A stretch of DNA of 64,000 bases from Toxoplasma gondii ME49. Its lineage: Eukaryota > Apicomplexa > Conoidasida > Eucoccidiorida > Sarcocystidae. The DNA is taken from assembly GCF_000006565.2 (NCBI RefSeq), contig NC_031475.1, positions 3,373,189 through 3,437,188 of the forward strand, written 5' to 3'. The notes below the pieces were generated by a model. It was not told where the DNA came from, made no database searches, and saw only the letters and a list, made by a program, of their open reading frames with translations. Shown piece after piece: positions 51,466 to 63,747 of the stretch. The position numbers and the translations under genes are program-made. The first letter of the stretch is position 1. The number at the start of each line of letters is the position of its first letter.

Positions 51466-54400
51466 CTATTTGGTTTCGAGCCATTGGATGTGGGGATCGG
51501 CGAAAAAGTCGAACGCGGCCGCCTCGTCTTGGATTTCTGCGCGCAGATTCTCCACCAGCACACGCGTGACAGGGCGAACGGCGAGGAATTTTTGCCAGGG
51601 CCGCATCAGCGCTTCCCGTGTGCATGCAAGGCTTTCGCCGTGTGTAGCTCGTTCAACGTCTTCGCTCGCAATTTCTGCCTGTCTCTGCATTTTCGCCTTC
51701 TCTGCGCGTGTGGAAACGTGTGACCGAAGCTGGATTTGTGTGGCTATGTGCTGCAACGCTCGAGACAACTGTGTCTTGTCCCCGGTCTTGCGTGCGAGCA
51801 CTCCGATGTCTTCGACGTCGCCTAGCAGCCAGCTGCCGGGCTTCCAGAAGTGCAGCATGCTAGCTGTGTCGGTGCTAACTCCGGCCACCCCGCCTTTTTT
51901 AGTGAAGAGGAAATCACAACCGAGCATGCGCGCACTTCCTTCCTTGCACAAACCCCTGAAAGAGCCGACTGTGCCCTTTGGCACGTGGAATTCGCTGCTC
52001 TTCGCTCCTTCACTGCGATCGAGAGCTGCAACAGCGTGTGCGACGTGTACAGACACCAGGCGAGCGAACTTCGCAGCCTGGGGGTGCTTCGCTGCCCGTG
52101 CCCAGAACAGTTTGTGGTGTGCAGCGTCGTTAATATCGTCGAAGACATCTCTTCCGGGCGCCCAAACAGCGGCGCAACTCCCAAAAGCCGCGAGGTGCCT
52201 TTCAGACGCCGGTTGCTCGTGCACGACACCCAGCAGCGCCCCGCCCGCGAGCCACTGCAGTCGGCGGACGGGGTGCTGGCGCCTAAACACCCGGTAGAGA
52301 TCCTCTCCCAGAGGCGACGGCAGCGTGAGGAGCGGCGACGCAAGGGGTTGGAGCAATCGGGCTTCGCACACGAAAGGAGACCGCCAGTGTGAGAGAAACG
52401 CAGAAATGTCGCAAATCCGAACTCGGCCGTCGCCTGCTCCAACCGCCGCGAGGGATGGAAGCTGCTGGTTAATAGACACCGCCAGCAGCGGGCTGTCGAG
52501 GAGCCTCTGTGCGGCGACGCAGGTGGCTCGCTCTGAGGAACGCAGGAAGGGAAGGGAAAGGCAACGCCTTAGCCTGGGCTCTGGAATGCCAAGAGTGTGC
52601 TCGACACGCGCTACGTTAATTGACCCGAAAATCCAGGAGAGTGACTGTCTAATCGCATCGTGGCAACCCGTCAAATTTGTTTTCGAATCGCCTCAAAAGC
52701 CGGAAAACAGAAGACGTCTTCAATAGAACAGTACACTCTTTCGACAGGCGTGGACCTCCCCGGTGATCTCGCAGCCAGAGCGAGGCGCACGTGTGCCTTT
52801 TAGTGGGGGAAAAAGGAAGTTTTAATCGGTTCTTCCCACTGTGGTGTTGCTGTCTGTGTCTTTCTTCTTACCTCCAAGAGTCCAGGCTCGCAAAGAGCCA
52901 GTCGTGTCGACTGTAACCATCGTGGGCAGTTGTTCAATTCGTCTAACGGAACTTTCCATACCCTTCGCCTCTAGTTTCTCTTCAATGGCGTCAGAGCGTC
53001 CAAAGGCTTTTGTCCTTCTTTTCAAAACAACGTGCGTCTTCCCCGGCGTTGCGCTGACATCCGTAGGAATGCAGTTCGGAGGGAAGTAGCACTCGCAGAG
53101 AAGAAGAGAATTGTGTGAGGAGGGGGGAGGAAAGCTGATTTTTCCACTCTCCTCACAGGCATCGAATTCGTCCTTCGAAAGCCGACATGGCGTTGCGTCC
53201 GAGCAACACAGGGGCAAGTCCTCTCGTTCTGGAGCTTGATCCGTTGCAGAGAATGAGAGTCTCTCCTGGTGCCTACTCCGATGCGATCCTGCGCTATTTC
53301 TTCCACAGGGACCTTCCGTGGCGACTCGCCTTCTTTTCTGCTGAGCAGACGGGAAAGAAGCGAGACGAAAAGAGGAAATGTCTGGAGCGAGAGAAACCCC
53401 AGAGTCACTGTCTGCCTCCAGCGGTAACTGCCGCAAAAGAGGCTCCAGCCGCCACACACAGACTTTCCCCCCCACGGCGCTCGGCGGCGAAGCGGAACCG
53501 AGAGAGGAAACCGTCTCTGTGGAAAGGATGTCGCTTTTGAACGGTGGGTTGCTCTTTGCAGAGAGCAACTGCGATGGCTCTGATTTTCTCGAGGAACAGA
53601 CGTTCGCCTGAGAAGATTCGGAGGCACCGGCGACTGCTGGAGCTTCTCGAATACCGTTTGTCAGGTGACTTGTATCAGAGCTTCGAAACACTTCGTCAGG
53701 GCGGCCCGCGGCCGAGGATTCTTGGTCTCCACTCGCAAAGCCACTTCCAGCAGTTGTCTGTAAAAACCCTCGCGGAGCCCGAGCCACGGCTGCGAGGTGA
53801 GAGAGCATAACAATCTTTTTTCTTCGTTTCATGCCCTCTGCTTGACCACGAGTCTCGCCCCATGCGATTCCTGATGCCATTTCTTCGGCGGTTTTCCTAG
53901 GTGCCACTGATCCTGCTGCGGCTGCCCCGACCCCCGTTCCTCTGCTTTCTGTTGCGTTCATAACCGTTGTTTCTCCCCTGGGTGCATGTACATGGGCTGG
54001 TGACAGCGAGCCCTGTGTCCGCCCTTTTCTCTCAAACAACTTCTCGTACGCTGGAACTTCGTCTTTCACGTTTGTCGGAAGACAAAAAGTCTTCGAGGGA
54101 TTGTCCTCGCTCGTGGCACTGCGGCGCCTGGTCGGAGGAATAGTCTGAGAGCCTTCCCCACCCTGAACTCCACGTGTCACGCAGAGTGTTGGTTTCACGT
54201 CTGTTCTTTCCTGAGAAAGCCCACAAGCTTCATCGCACTCTTCTACTTCCTCGTAGATGGAGAAGAAGAAGCAAAGAGCGGCGGAGGGGATAATCTGCTT
54301 TTGCCAGTCTTGAGAGACCAGCGCTGCTCCCTTCTCTATGTCGTGGAAGCCATCTGTTCTCTTCTTGCAAGAAGAGTCACGCGTTTCAGAGGTACTGTTT

Positions 54401-54582
54401 GATCCATTCAGATCCGGGCCGAGAGCAGCCGGACTGGTGGCGTCCTGATTTCCTGCCCGAGCGGGGTCGCATGCAGGTAAAAAAACATTTTGAGAGAGAT
54501 GCCATGAGTCACGAAGTCTCCTCGTCTCGGAAGCGTCCCACTGCAGATCGTGGAAAACGGCGAGAGGGGGAAGAGCAAACAT
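51466..54582 (-). CDS. WD-repeat-like protein
   Basis: Two minus-strand exons, 52872-54582 and 51466-52691, join in phase 1 to give about 978 residues. I chose the ATG at 54582 because it sits in ggcaaaatg, close to the coccidian start consensus; upstream the frame continues to 54675 without an ATG. Segments shaped like beta-propeller strands recur: LPTMVTVDTTGSLRAWTLGG at the exon junction, LPSLAAVGAGDGRVRICDIS, HLAAFGSCAAVWAPG, VAGVSTDTASMLHFWKPGSW, and KVCVWRLEPL in the first exon. They are separated by long Ser/Arg-rich inserts. A C-terminal helical region ends near TRVLVENLRAEIQDEAAAFD. Such proteins act as scaffolds; I cannot name the orthologue. A dynein intermediate chain or other specialised WD protein was considered without decisive support. 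Confidence 0.72.
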
Positions 54583-55001
54583 TTTGCCGAACCCGCTGGT
54601 CCCGCCCCTAGGGGCACCGCGGGCACCGCGCCTGCTTGCTAAAAACAAAGCAGACAGAAAGCAACGGAAGATCACTGAAGAATTTCATCTCGTTCTCACC
54701 TAGAAAACCACAAGCTAAAAACGGACATGAGATACAGACTCATGTGCGAAATGTGTGTATACATGTATTCAACCGTGTGTACTTGTAGGCACATGTATGC
54801 AAACTTCACTAATCTCTTTATTTTTGGGCATGGATGTCTGAAAGGAAACCCTACAAACCTGCATATCGATATCTAACGCCACACGGACACTTGTTGTTGC
54901 CATCGTACAAAATACACAAACTGTCTCCCCCTCTACTGCCCCCCTTACAGCCAAGGTGTCAACGCAACAAAGTATACAAACATGTATAGAGAGCGAGATT
55001 C
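54583..55001. other. Short spacer between two minus-strand genes
   Basis: This holds the promoter and 5' leader of the WD-repeat-like gene and the 3' flank of the SANT-like gene, possibly including a small terminal exon of the latter after a donor at 55168. No separate gene is seen. Confidence 0.45.
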
Positions 55002-58000
55002 TTATGAATACGTAAGCATTGGGGATGTGTAAATTTGAGGCCAGTTGTGAAAAACAGCGTGTGTCGTTTTTTCGTTCCTTCTGAAGGAATAGTATTGTTC
55101 TGAAAAGTTCCTTTTCGTTGGTCTCCGGGCGACTGTCCAGTTTCCAATCCTTGTTGCTCCCCACTTACGATCAAACGGGTTTCTCCATGTCGTCGGGCTT
55201 TCGTCGCAGTCGAACCAAAGTGGTGGGTCGTCGGCCTCTTCCAAAGTTAGGCGTCTCTTTGGAGGCGTCTGTTTGAACGTCGTCGCCGGTTTCTTCCCTA
55301 TCGCTTCCACCTCCTCTCTTCTCCTTGGTCCTGTCTTCTCCGCGGGAGACTCCAGGCACTCAGACGCATTGGCATCAGCTGTGGCTCTTCTTCTGGGGCG
55401 CACCGCCTCCTTGTTTCCACCTGCACTGTTGGAGAGAGAAGAATCAGGGCAAGCAGATGAAGGCGAAGATGGCAAGAGTGAAGAAGACGAAGAGGGAGAA
55501 GGTGACGAGCAAGACGACGTATATGATTTCAAGCTTTCGTGTGGAGAGGCACGGTTCTCTTGACCACAAGAAGTGGAGGGAACCTGGAGTTCGTTCCCGA
55601 TCTTCGATTTCTCGCTCTCTCCAGGGCATGCTTCGGCCCGCTCAATATCGGCCGGTCTCTGCACCTCGCGCTGCTTTGGCGCCACGCTTCGGGTGTCTAT
55701 TCCTTTTTCACAGCCAAATTCATTCTCCTCAGGAGAACTGCGTTTCTGTGAGTCACTTCCCGTGTTCATGTCTGACGCGGGAACCTCCACGTCCGGGCGA
55801 GAAAGAAAAGGAAGTGAGGCCTGAGACGGTGGAACTGAAAGGGGCACGGCTGTGAAGGAGACCCCCTCTGTGGTCGGCGCTGGCGCAGACAGAGTGGCTC
55901 CTGGATCTGAAACAGATCCCTCTTCCGAGAAGGGTGCTTGCTCTGAGGCAACAGCTTCCCGCGAGAAATCGTCCTCTGGAGCTTCTGCGAGCGTCTTCGC
56001 GGTCGGACTGACAGAGTCGTTGCTCTTTTCACTTGCGTCCCCCTTCTCCAGAGGCGACAGCGTCTCAACTGGGGTTGTAGCTGCGTCCTGCGTGAGAGAA
56101 GACTGAGAAGCAGGCGAAGACGCTGCACAGCATTTGCCTTCCGTTTCACCGGGTTTCCCTTCAGCTGCCCGCGCCTGAGTTTCCGATGAGGCAATGCGTG
56201 AGGCACTCAAGGAGCCAGCTCGCCTTCCTCGTCTCTGGCGTTCGTCGGCCCCTGCGAGTCTCTCCTTCACGGACGCACCTGAGAGAGCGACAGCCGCTGC
56301 AGAGCCGGGGAGACAAGACACGGCGTGGGGTGCAGGCGTGGAGGAAAAGCCCCGTTGATGCGGTGAGTGTTTTCTCGGATCGAGTTTACTTTTAGAAGCC
56401 GAGGACGGAGCAGGGAGGGGAACCCCAGCTGCGACAGCGATCTCTCGTTCTGCGACGCGAACCCGTCGTTCCCAATCTACGAGAGCTTTGGCGGAGTGGT
56501 TGATGAAACTCCTGATCTCATACAAAAAGACCCGGTCGTCCTCCAAGCGGACGCAGAGAAGCATGCGCTGGCGAAGCCCCAGACGTTCGCCTTTTCCGCC
56601 CCACCTGTTCTCGCTCGATACGCCGGGCGCAACACCTCCATTGCACGGCTCTGCGTTTCTTGCCTTTCTGCCGCCCTCCGTGGGGATCCTTTCCTTCTCT
56701 CTGTGTGTGTCTCCGCCTTCTTCTCGATTCAGAAAAGTCTGCATTCTCTCGACGGAAGATGTTTCTACCTCGTCTTCTTCTTTCCCCTTCCCTGTTTCTC
56801 TTTCGTCTCTCGTTATTGCGTCCTTCTCCTGCCTTTCATCCATCGTCAACGGCTGTGACGGCGCTTCCCTGATTCTTTCCTTCCCAGTCGCAGCTGCGTG
56901 GTCGCCTGTGTAGTGTTCGTCGCGGGAAATCTTTCGGTATTTGGTCGGGACCTCCGATCCATTATTTCGGTTTGAGACTAGTGGTCCTGCTTCGCCTTTG
57001 GCTCTGTTGTCCCCTGCGTTGGCTCTGTGTTTCTCCTGCTCACTCCGTCGCTCGTTGAAGGGAAGAAAACCGTGAAGCTCGCACCCGACGACTCTCCCCT
57101 CGAAGACGAGTTCTGGCAGGTCGGCTTCCTCGAGGCCTTGCAGGAGTTTATGTTGGAGGCGCTGCATGCGAAGAATCCTTTTCTTTTCCTGCCTTTGCAG
57201 CTGAGTCGGTGTTGCACACGGTGACAAACCACCTTCGCCGGCTTCGGCTCTCTGAACAGCGGTGAACGCAAAAGGAGAGACGCAGTGGTCTGAAGCAAGG
57301 TCCGAGAGACTGGAAACGCTCTCAGAAGCCGACTCAGGATCCCCCCGGGCGCACGGCAGAGGCGAGAACACTGGAAGAGACAAACGGCCTGTGACAACGT
57401 GGGCAAACGCCCCCGGTTGAAGCCCGTCGTCTGGTAACTCCAGAGCGGGGATTGGAGTTGATGACGAGCATGGAGACGGTGAGAATTCGGTTCCAACAGA
57501 GGGTGTGGCAGCCGCGCATCGCGTCTCCTCGCTTCCATCTGAAACAGTCGGCAGGCCCTTATCCGTCTGCTGGTAAGGCTCCCAAATGAGCACGAGCCGC
57601 GCGGCATCTTCAGTCAAACTTTCGCCGGAATTCTGACAGCACATTCTGTCCTGGTCTTCTCGACTCAGTGAGAAACGAGCGGTGAATCGTCGAGCCTTCG
57701 ATTCCTTGCTACACTTATGGTTCACGTCCGGGGGTGATCCTCCACAGGTGGGAGTTCCCTGTGCTCGTCCTTTCGGTGAAGCCTCTGGCGAGACGGACAC
57801 CCACGCTGAGGACCCCCGAGGACGCCTACGGCTTCGACAGGACGCGGGGCTGGACGAGTTCCCCGATTCCCATTCCTTTTTCTCTGTGTCACCCCGAGGA
57901 ACTGGCGATTGGTGAGCTGAAGCGCTATCTGCATGGCTTTGTCCTGCGATGTGCGCCGGCGTCCTGCTCCCACTGAGCGTATCTTTCTCTCTCGGCCTGC

Positions 58001-60010
58001 GCTCGATAATAAGGACGGTGCGAAAGACACCGATTCCAGACGGGTGCGGGAAGAAGAATGGAATTTGCTTGCAGAAAATCGCAGGAAACTTCAGGGGTGC
58101 CTTCTTTAGCACCGAGTACGTGAAGGGGACTGCCTGCAAATGAAGCGGCGTCGCTTGCCAAGGCTGTGTGCACCAGGCATCGGACGCGAAGCAAAAACGC
58201 AGGGTCAGGGCAGCCATCGTGAGTGTTGCAGAGAAACACAGGGATAGAAACAGGCATCACGAATTCGCAGCCGAATTCGCAGCCGCTGTGGTCGCCGGCG
58301 GCCGCGCTCACATGTGCAAAAGGAAGGAAGCGTTAATGATGGAGTGAAAATCACGTTGATAGCTAAAGGAACTGACAGAAACACAAAAATAAATGAAAAT
58401 GAAAACGCGAGAAGTGGCACAAGAGAAGCCGCAAGCAGATGCCGTCTGTCGTAGTTCAACAGAAGGCAGACATAATCACACGACTTTCACTTTGCCAGCT
58501 CGCTTGAATATTATGCTCTGCCTTCGATGTAAGTATATCCTACTTATATATATATATATATGCATACAATGGTGATCAACAGGACACGCTGCACCACCAA
58601 GAGCTGCGCGGATTTTACCTGGAGGACTTCTACCCAGTCTTCGTGGTTTTGGTTGTAGTCGGCTTGAAGGAGTTCAATCTCCTCGGTGGTCCAGGGGTGT
58701 GCCTCTTTTCTGCAGGGGTCGAGGAAAAGATCTCTCAACTGGCGGAGGCGCGCGTGACTAACGCGGGCCATAAGTTCATCCCGTTTCTCCTTTGTCCAGC
58801 TGCTTTCCCCGCCCTTCAGCATCACAACGTCCTCGTCGTCATCTAACAACAGTGCAGATTCACCAGCACTACTCGGCCAGCTTTCTGTCACGGTGTTCCC
58901 AGTACCGACAGGCTGAGGAGGGGAAGAAGATCGAGCGAACGAAGAAGTCGAGGACGGATTGGGCGTCTTCTGGCAGGGTTTGTGTCCTTCGTTCCCACGT
59001 GTATCCACAGAAGAGGAGACTGCATTTGACTCGAGCGAAAAAGTACTGTTGATGTCCCCTCGACGGTGCACACCGGGCTTGCCACTGGGGGTATTTGAAC
59101 TGAATGTCTGAGGAGTGGTATCCGGTTCCGTGTCGCCCGGAAACGACGAACGTGCACATCGTGCTGGCGTGCCGTCTGTCGTCCTTTTTGATAAGCATGT
59201 TTGGCAAGCTAGTTGATTGGCATGGAAACGAATTTTCTTCTCCCCTCCAATTTCATTCTGGGGTGCGCCAGCAGATTCAGAGCAGTACTCCGATGGTGGC
59301 AAGAGGTCACGCCTAAGAACCTGACCATTCTGGCAGGACGAAGGGACACCGTCACTCGCCTCTGGGACTGCCGGAGAAGGGTTTTGTGTAGGTGAAGCTG
59401 GCATGATGCGCCGTAGGGATGACGAGGAAAGACTAAGTGATGACGGAGACAAGTTCTGATTCCGTGGTACCGGTTGAGTTATTCCTTCTTGTCTCTGGGC
59501 GCCAGCCTGTCTTTCCACACAGTGCAGCGAAAGGTCTCTCTGATGTGCAAGTGCTGAAGAGGGAGAATCGTTTATCGGGATGGAATCCGTGGCGGCGGCC
59601 ACCGATAGCTGGGAGGGCCCTCGCCTGACACCACTGAAATTTGGGGGGGATACACCCGATGGTTTTCTCCTCTCCACGAAATCTTTTTTGACGGGAAATT
59701 TGTGAGATGAACAACCCTTTGCGGAAGACATCCGAACCGATGCAAGCGAGTGTGAAGTTTTCTCCGGGTGGTCGGCCTGGGAACCATTCAGTTGTCCAGA
59801 TTTGCTCGAACTGAAAGACTGGAGCATTTCGTTGCCGTTCAATCCGCATTTCGGTTCCAACCTCTTTGCAGCTGTGGGTTCTGTGTTTTCTTGGTCTCCA
59901 GAGAAGAAGGCAGAATCATCTGCCGTTTCGACAGGCAAACTAGGCACTACGCAGGCCGTGTCCGACAAGTAACCACGGCTCTCAGCCGGTCGCGATACGT
60001 CGCCGTTCAT
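55002..60010 (-). CDS. SANT/Myb-like domain protein with long disordered regions
   Basis: Minus-strand exons 58619-60010 (ATG at 60010; the frame upstream lacks an ATG) and about 55169-58133 join in phase 0. The first exon ends in a SANT-like helix pair: DELMARVSHARLRQLRDLF, then HPWTTEEIELLQADYNQNHE and DWVEVLQ, with the expected tryptophans. The third helix would come from the next exon (AVPFTYSVLKKAPLKF). The second exon carries Ser/Pro/Glu-rich stretches around a compact segment (LVFEGRVVGCELHGFLPF; RMLLCVRLEDDRVFLYEIRS) and ends DDPPLWFDCDESPTTWRNPF. A gtaagt donor follows at 55168, suggesting a small terminal exon that I cannot place; without splicing the frame stops at 55002. A chromatin or transcription role is inferred from the SANT-like region only. 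Confidence 0.68.
58261..58284. repeat. 12-bp tandem duplication in an intron
   Basis: The unit gaattcgcagcc occurs twice in a row within intron 58134-58618 of the SANT-like gene. Confidence 0.85.
58545..58562. repeat. TA dinucleotide microsatellite
   Basis: About nine TA units lie in intron 58134-58618 of the SANT-like gene, roughly 55 bases from its donor. Confidence 0.9.
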
Positions 60011-61929
60011 TACGAATAGCGGAGGGAAAGCCACAGAAATTTGCAGCCCACAACAGGCTATTTAGGGCAAAGAATGTTTTGCCGAACAGAACAAGCCACT
60101 CGGAATAAAGAAAAAGCGACCCAGATATGTTCGTCGCTGCCCCGTGAACGTATCCTACAGATTTGAACAGCAGGAAATGTTTACCGCCTGCCCCCAATGC
60201 AGTGGCCGTACCGATATTTTTCAGTAACTATCCATACTACAAAGTGTGGAGAGCAAAAGAGATCCCTAGGTTCATTCTGGTGAAACCGGATGCCAACGGT
60301 AAACGATTCTGAGCCGGGGGCACGCGGGCTTGACAGAGTGCACCGTTAGAGGTCAGGAACATGGGCCGTGTTCTTTCGCAGCCAGAACCTCACGGTGGGC
60401 ATCGGATTAACTCTAATATGAACCATGCATGAATCCTGAAACCGCCTACTATAGGACTCTACGCCAGAGTTGGATTGAGCCGCAGGTGCCTCTCATTAAG
60501 AGAAGCGTGGAAGTGTGCAGGTGTCCACAAGAAAAGCCAGAGTGCACGAAACACTGCGTCACTTTCGCCCACAAAAAAACAAAATGGTGGGTGGAAAGTC
60601 CCCAGAGACCTGTGGAAGGTTCCTTTGGTGTACATTCGTGACGAGCTTATTCGTTTGGTGTGTGTAAGAGAAAATCCAAGACCGCCCGCGATGGGGGGAG
60701 ACAGCGTTTTTTCCAGGCAGCATAGTGTGTTGTTGGGAAACAGGGTCGTTGTCTTGCGTGAGAGTGGTTTGACACGTGACGTGGTACGGCGAGTGGCGCT
60801 CTGCTATTATCTGAGCAGAAACCAATCATGTAATACATCCTATTGTTTTTGCTAGCTTCAGGAACTACCCATAAGACTATTTACGTGTCCTACGCAGAGG
60901 CTGAACTCTGTAGTAATTCGGTTTTCTGCGCCGACCGCGGATTCAACAACAAGAGGCTTTTCGCACGTGCTGTTCGTAAAGATCGCGATACGGAGACCTG
61001 ACACACAGCGCGCCTTGATTGTCCGGTGGCTGGTATTCCCCATCGCGGCCAATTACTTGTGGCCGTGCGAGACGGGCGCGAGGCAGCACCTGTCGCTCAA
61101 AGCCATTCGAGAAGGCACTCAACGTCGCGCGTTGTGACGACGTATGCTACCCGTGTACGGCAGCACTGCACAGAAGGGCTTGTGGTGCAAATGAGTGTGC
61201 CAGTTCAAATTTCGAGTGACTTCCCTGCATTTTGTTGTTGTTTTCCGCATTTAAGACTACTTTGTAGCTAAGCACTCGGTTGGTTATCCTCGCCGTTTGT
61301 ACGCGCCTGTGGAGCCGCAACAGAATTCACCTCTGAGGGCCGGAGGTAAGAAGATGATGGGAGCTGCGCTAGGTATACGTAATTGCGGCGAAGCTTTAGC
61401 ACCGTGCTTCGATGCTAGCCACGTGAGATGGGCATCAGTGGTCTTCCCACGTTGACAGTGTCGTTAGCAAAAACTTAGCTCTGCACGATAGACTATTTTT
61501 CTTGGCATCTGCTAGGGTGCAGTGGGCTTAAGGGCCGCTTCTTTTCTAAGTTTTTTTCCTGTCCTTTCGACTGAGTTCTTCGAGAGACGGCCATCGTTGC
61601 AACCGTTCCACACGCCACGCATACGTTCTTCGGGTTGGGTGGCGTCGCAGCTCACCCGATATTTTCAATCCGTTCTCTTTCGTTTGTAAGTGTTTCATTG
61701 GAAACTTGCGTGTCTTGGTGGAACAACATCGGTGGGAGTAGTAGTTTAGTAGAACGTGTTTTCGTCGAAGGCAGGGCAGCTGTGCTCCCGCTGTCGCGGC
61801 AGCGTGCGATGTCGAGCTTCTGGCGCGCCATACCGTTTCGCTTATTCACATTGGTTTGCCTTGTATTTGCTTCGCAGAACACTCTTGTCGTTTGACAGAC
61901 TCTGGATTAGACGAATTCATTTCGTGACG
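60011..61929. other. Divergent intergenic region
   Basis: Two promoters should lie here, one for the minus-strand SANT-like gene and one for the plus-strand gene at 61930. The frame of the latter is open upstream to 61756, but the first in-frame ATG of good quality before the compact protein is at 61930. Open frames up to 126 codons show no domain. Confidence 0.5.
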
Positions 61930-62427
61930 ATGTCGCAGCCAAACCTCCAGTATGCCCACACGGGCGCAATTGAAGACTACTACCGCCTGCACGAGAATTC
62001 GGCATCAGATCGCCATCCCCTTGCGCAGGAATATTTTTCTGAGCGTATCCAGAGAGAACTGAATGCTCCAGTCATCGTCCACGATCGTGAACGTCCCCAA
62101 CAGCCACCACATACCTACATTGCGGGCACGCCAGGACCGCTGCATTACGGAGTTCCATTGTCAGATGGGTGCGACCCTGGGGTATACGCAGTGTCGAACG
62201 CTCTGTTCGACGCAAGTGGAGCGTTTCGATCAATCCCTCTCAAACAGGGACCAGTCTTCCGTCGTCGACAACGCGGAGATTGCCAATCCGAATGGAGCAA
62301 TGCTTTTGTCAGTAGGGTAGACCCGTGTGAATGCGGCTACCCCGAGGAAACATATACTCCTTATGAAGTGGCACGTTACCGTGATCAATACGGGCATCCC
62401 CACACCACACTCGACTTCTCTCGGTGA
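61930..62427 (+). CDS. Small intronless conserved-looking protein, possible pellicle (PhIL1-like) protein
   Basis: A single open frame of 165 codons starts at ATG 61930 (MSQPNLQYAHTGAIEDYY) and stops at 62427. It is rich in Tyr, Pro, His and Arg. It has no signal peptide or membrane segment, and a Cys-containing region near the end (RVDPCECGYPEETYTPYEVA, then YRDQYGHPHTTLDF). The even, non-repetitive composition is unlike chance frames. Its size and motif style remind me of the apicomplexan pellicle protein PhIL1, which is small and lacks membrane segments, but I cannot confirm this from memory. An in-frame ATG at 61756 would add 58 residues; I prefer 61930 because the upstream part looks like leader sequence. 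Confidence 0.72.
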   Translation: MSQPNLQYAHTGAIEDYYRLHENSASDRHPLAQEYFSERIQRELNAPVIVHDRERPQQPPHTYIAGTPGPLHYGVPLSDGCDPGVYAVSNALFDASGAFRSIPLKQGPVFRRRQRGDCQSEWSNAFVSRVDPCECGYPEETYTPYEVARYRDQYGHPHTTLDFSR

Positions 62428-63747
62428 TCGTATTCCAGGAGTGTTCATGTTGTTTGCTGCTCGTACAGCTGTCGACTCGGAATCTGATGCACTGTTTCAG
62501 TGGTTTGCCGGGGTTTGTTAGATGTGCTTGAGAGTTAGGTACCTCGGGAATGGGTGGCTGAATAAAGGGGGGGAGCGATTTCAAGTGGTTGGTCTAGCGC
62601 ATTCGACAGGGCAATTTTGTGGTGCTGACGATGGAAATGGGCGTGTCGCCTGTTTCCGTAAAAGGTCAGATGCTAACGCTTGTCGCGACCTTGCTCCAGG
62701 CCGTTCCCAGTAAAAACGCGTGAAGACAACGTTTTTTCAGTTATTGGTATTGCATTTATGTTCGTCATAGTCAAGATGTTTTGGGTCAAGGGAGTTACCG
62801 TTGCCCTCAACGTTGTCCTACGATGTGGCACCACATTCGTTGGCGTGTGAGGCTCTGCCGGACCGTGCATATCATTGCCATTAGAACTTATGCGCATGGT
62901 CACGTAAGTTTGTGGCGAAGAGCGTCGTGCTGAACCAGTTCGGTAATATCACAATTCAACACCTGAGAAGCCGTAGTCAGCTATCTTCAGCCCAAAATGC
63001 TCTAGTGGTCTTGTGGACAACCGGGACGGAACACGTATGCAGCCGCCATACGGAAGACAGGAGTGCACACAGCAGCTATCATGTTGAACTGGCTGTCAGA
63101 AGAACTTCCCTCTGTGGGTGCTTTTCTGATCGGGCAAAGCGAGGACCCACAGAAAAATGACAAAAGGAAAACAAACATGTCCTAACTCAGTCAACCGGCA
63201 GTGTGGCAGATGCTTCCGTTAACAATTTCGTCGTGTCCCCTGCACGACTCGAGCATGCCGCTCAGTAAAGGTGTTTTCGGAGATTCCTAGAGAATGAGAG
63301 ACCAGGCATGTGCATTATCCCAGTGTTACACGACGGTTGAACAGCTTTATCCTCAAAAGCAAGCATCTTGCCACGATTCTCCCACTTCATTTTCATGATG
63401 TGGAACACGCACGACGGAGAGGCTTCCCGTCATCGTCTTAGGTGCGTATGGGGTTTGTCTACCGCAGCCAGATTCGCTAGAAAATACCAACTGTGCGGCG
63501 AAAGAAGGTTGCAGTAGGTAAGTAGATGGTAAACGTTTAAAAATTAGAACCATCCAGGTTGAGGAAAACTATATCATATGTGTTACTACAGACTCTCCGC
63601 TTCCGTCGTGTATCAGTGTACTTACAGTGTCACGATCATTGTGAAGCGGTATGTCTCCCACGTTGTCTGATGTGTAGAATTCTAACTCCGCTTGTGTCAG
63701 CGATTAGCAGCGGGCGGACCACGATCGAAGATAATAGAGGATCTATA
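62428..63747. other. Intergenic between tandem plus-strand genes
   Basis: It contains the 3' flank of the 165-codon gene and the promoter and leader of the secreted protein gene starting at 63748. No open frame longer than about 91 codons and no domain are visible. Confidence 0.5.
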
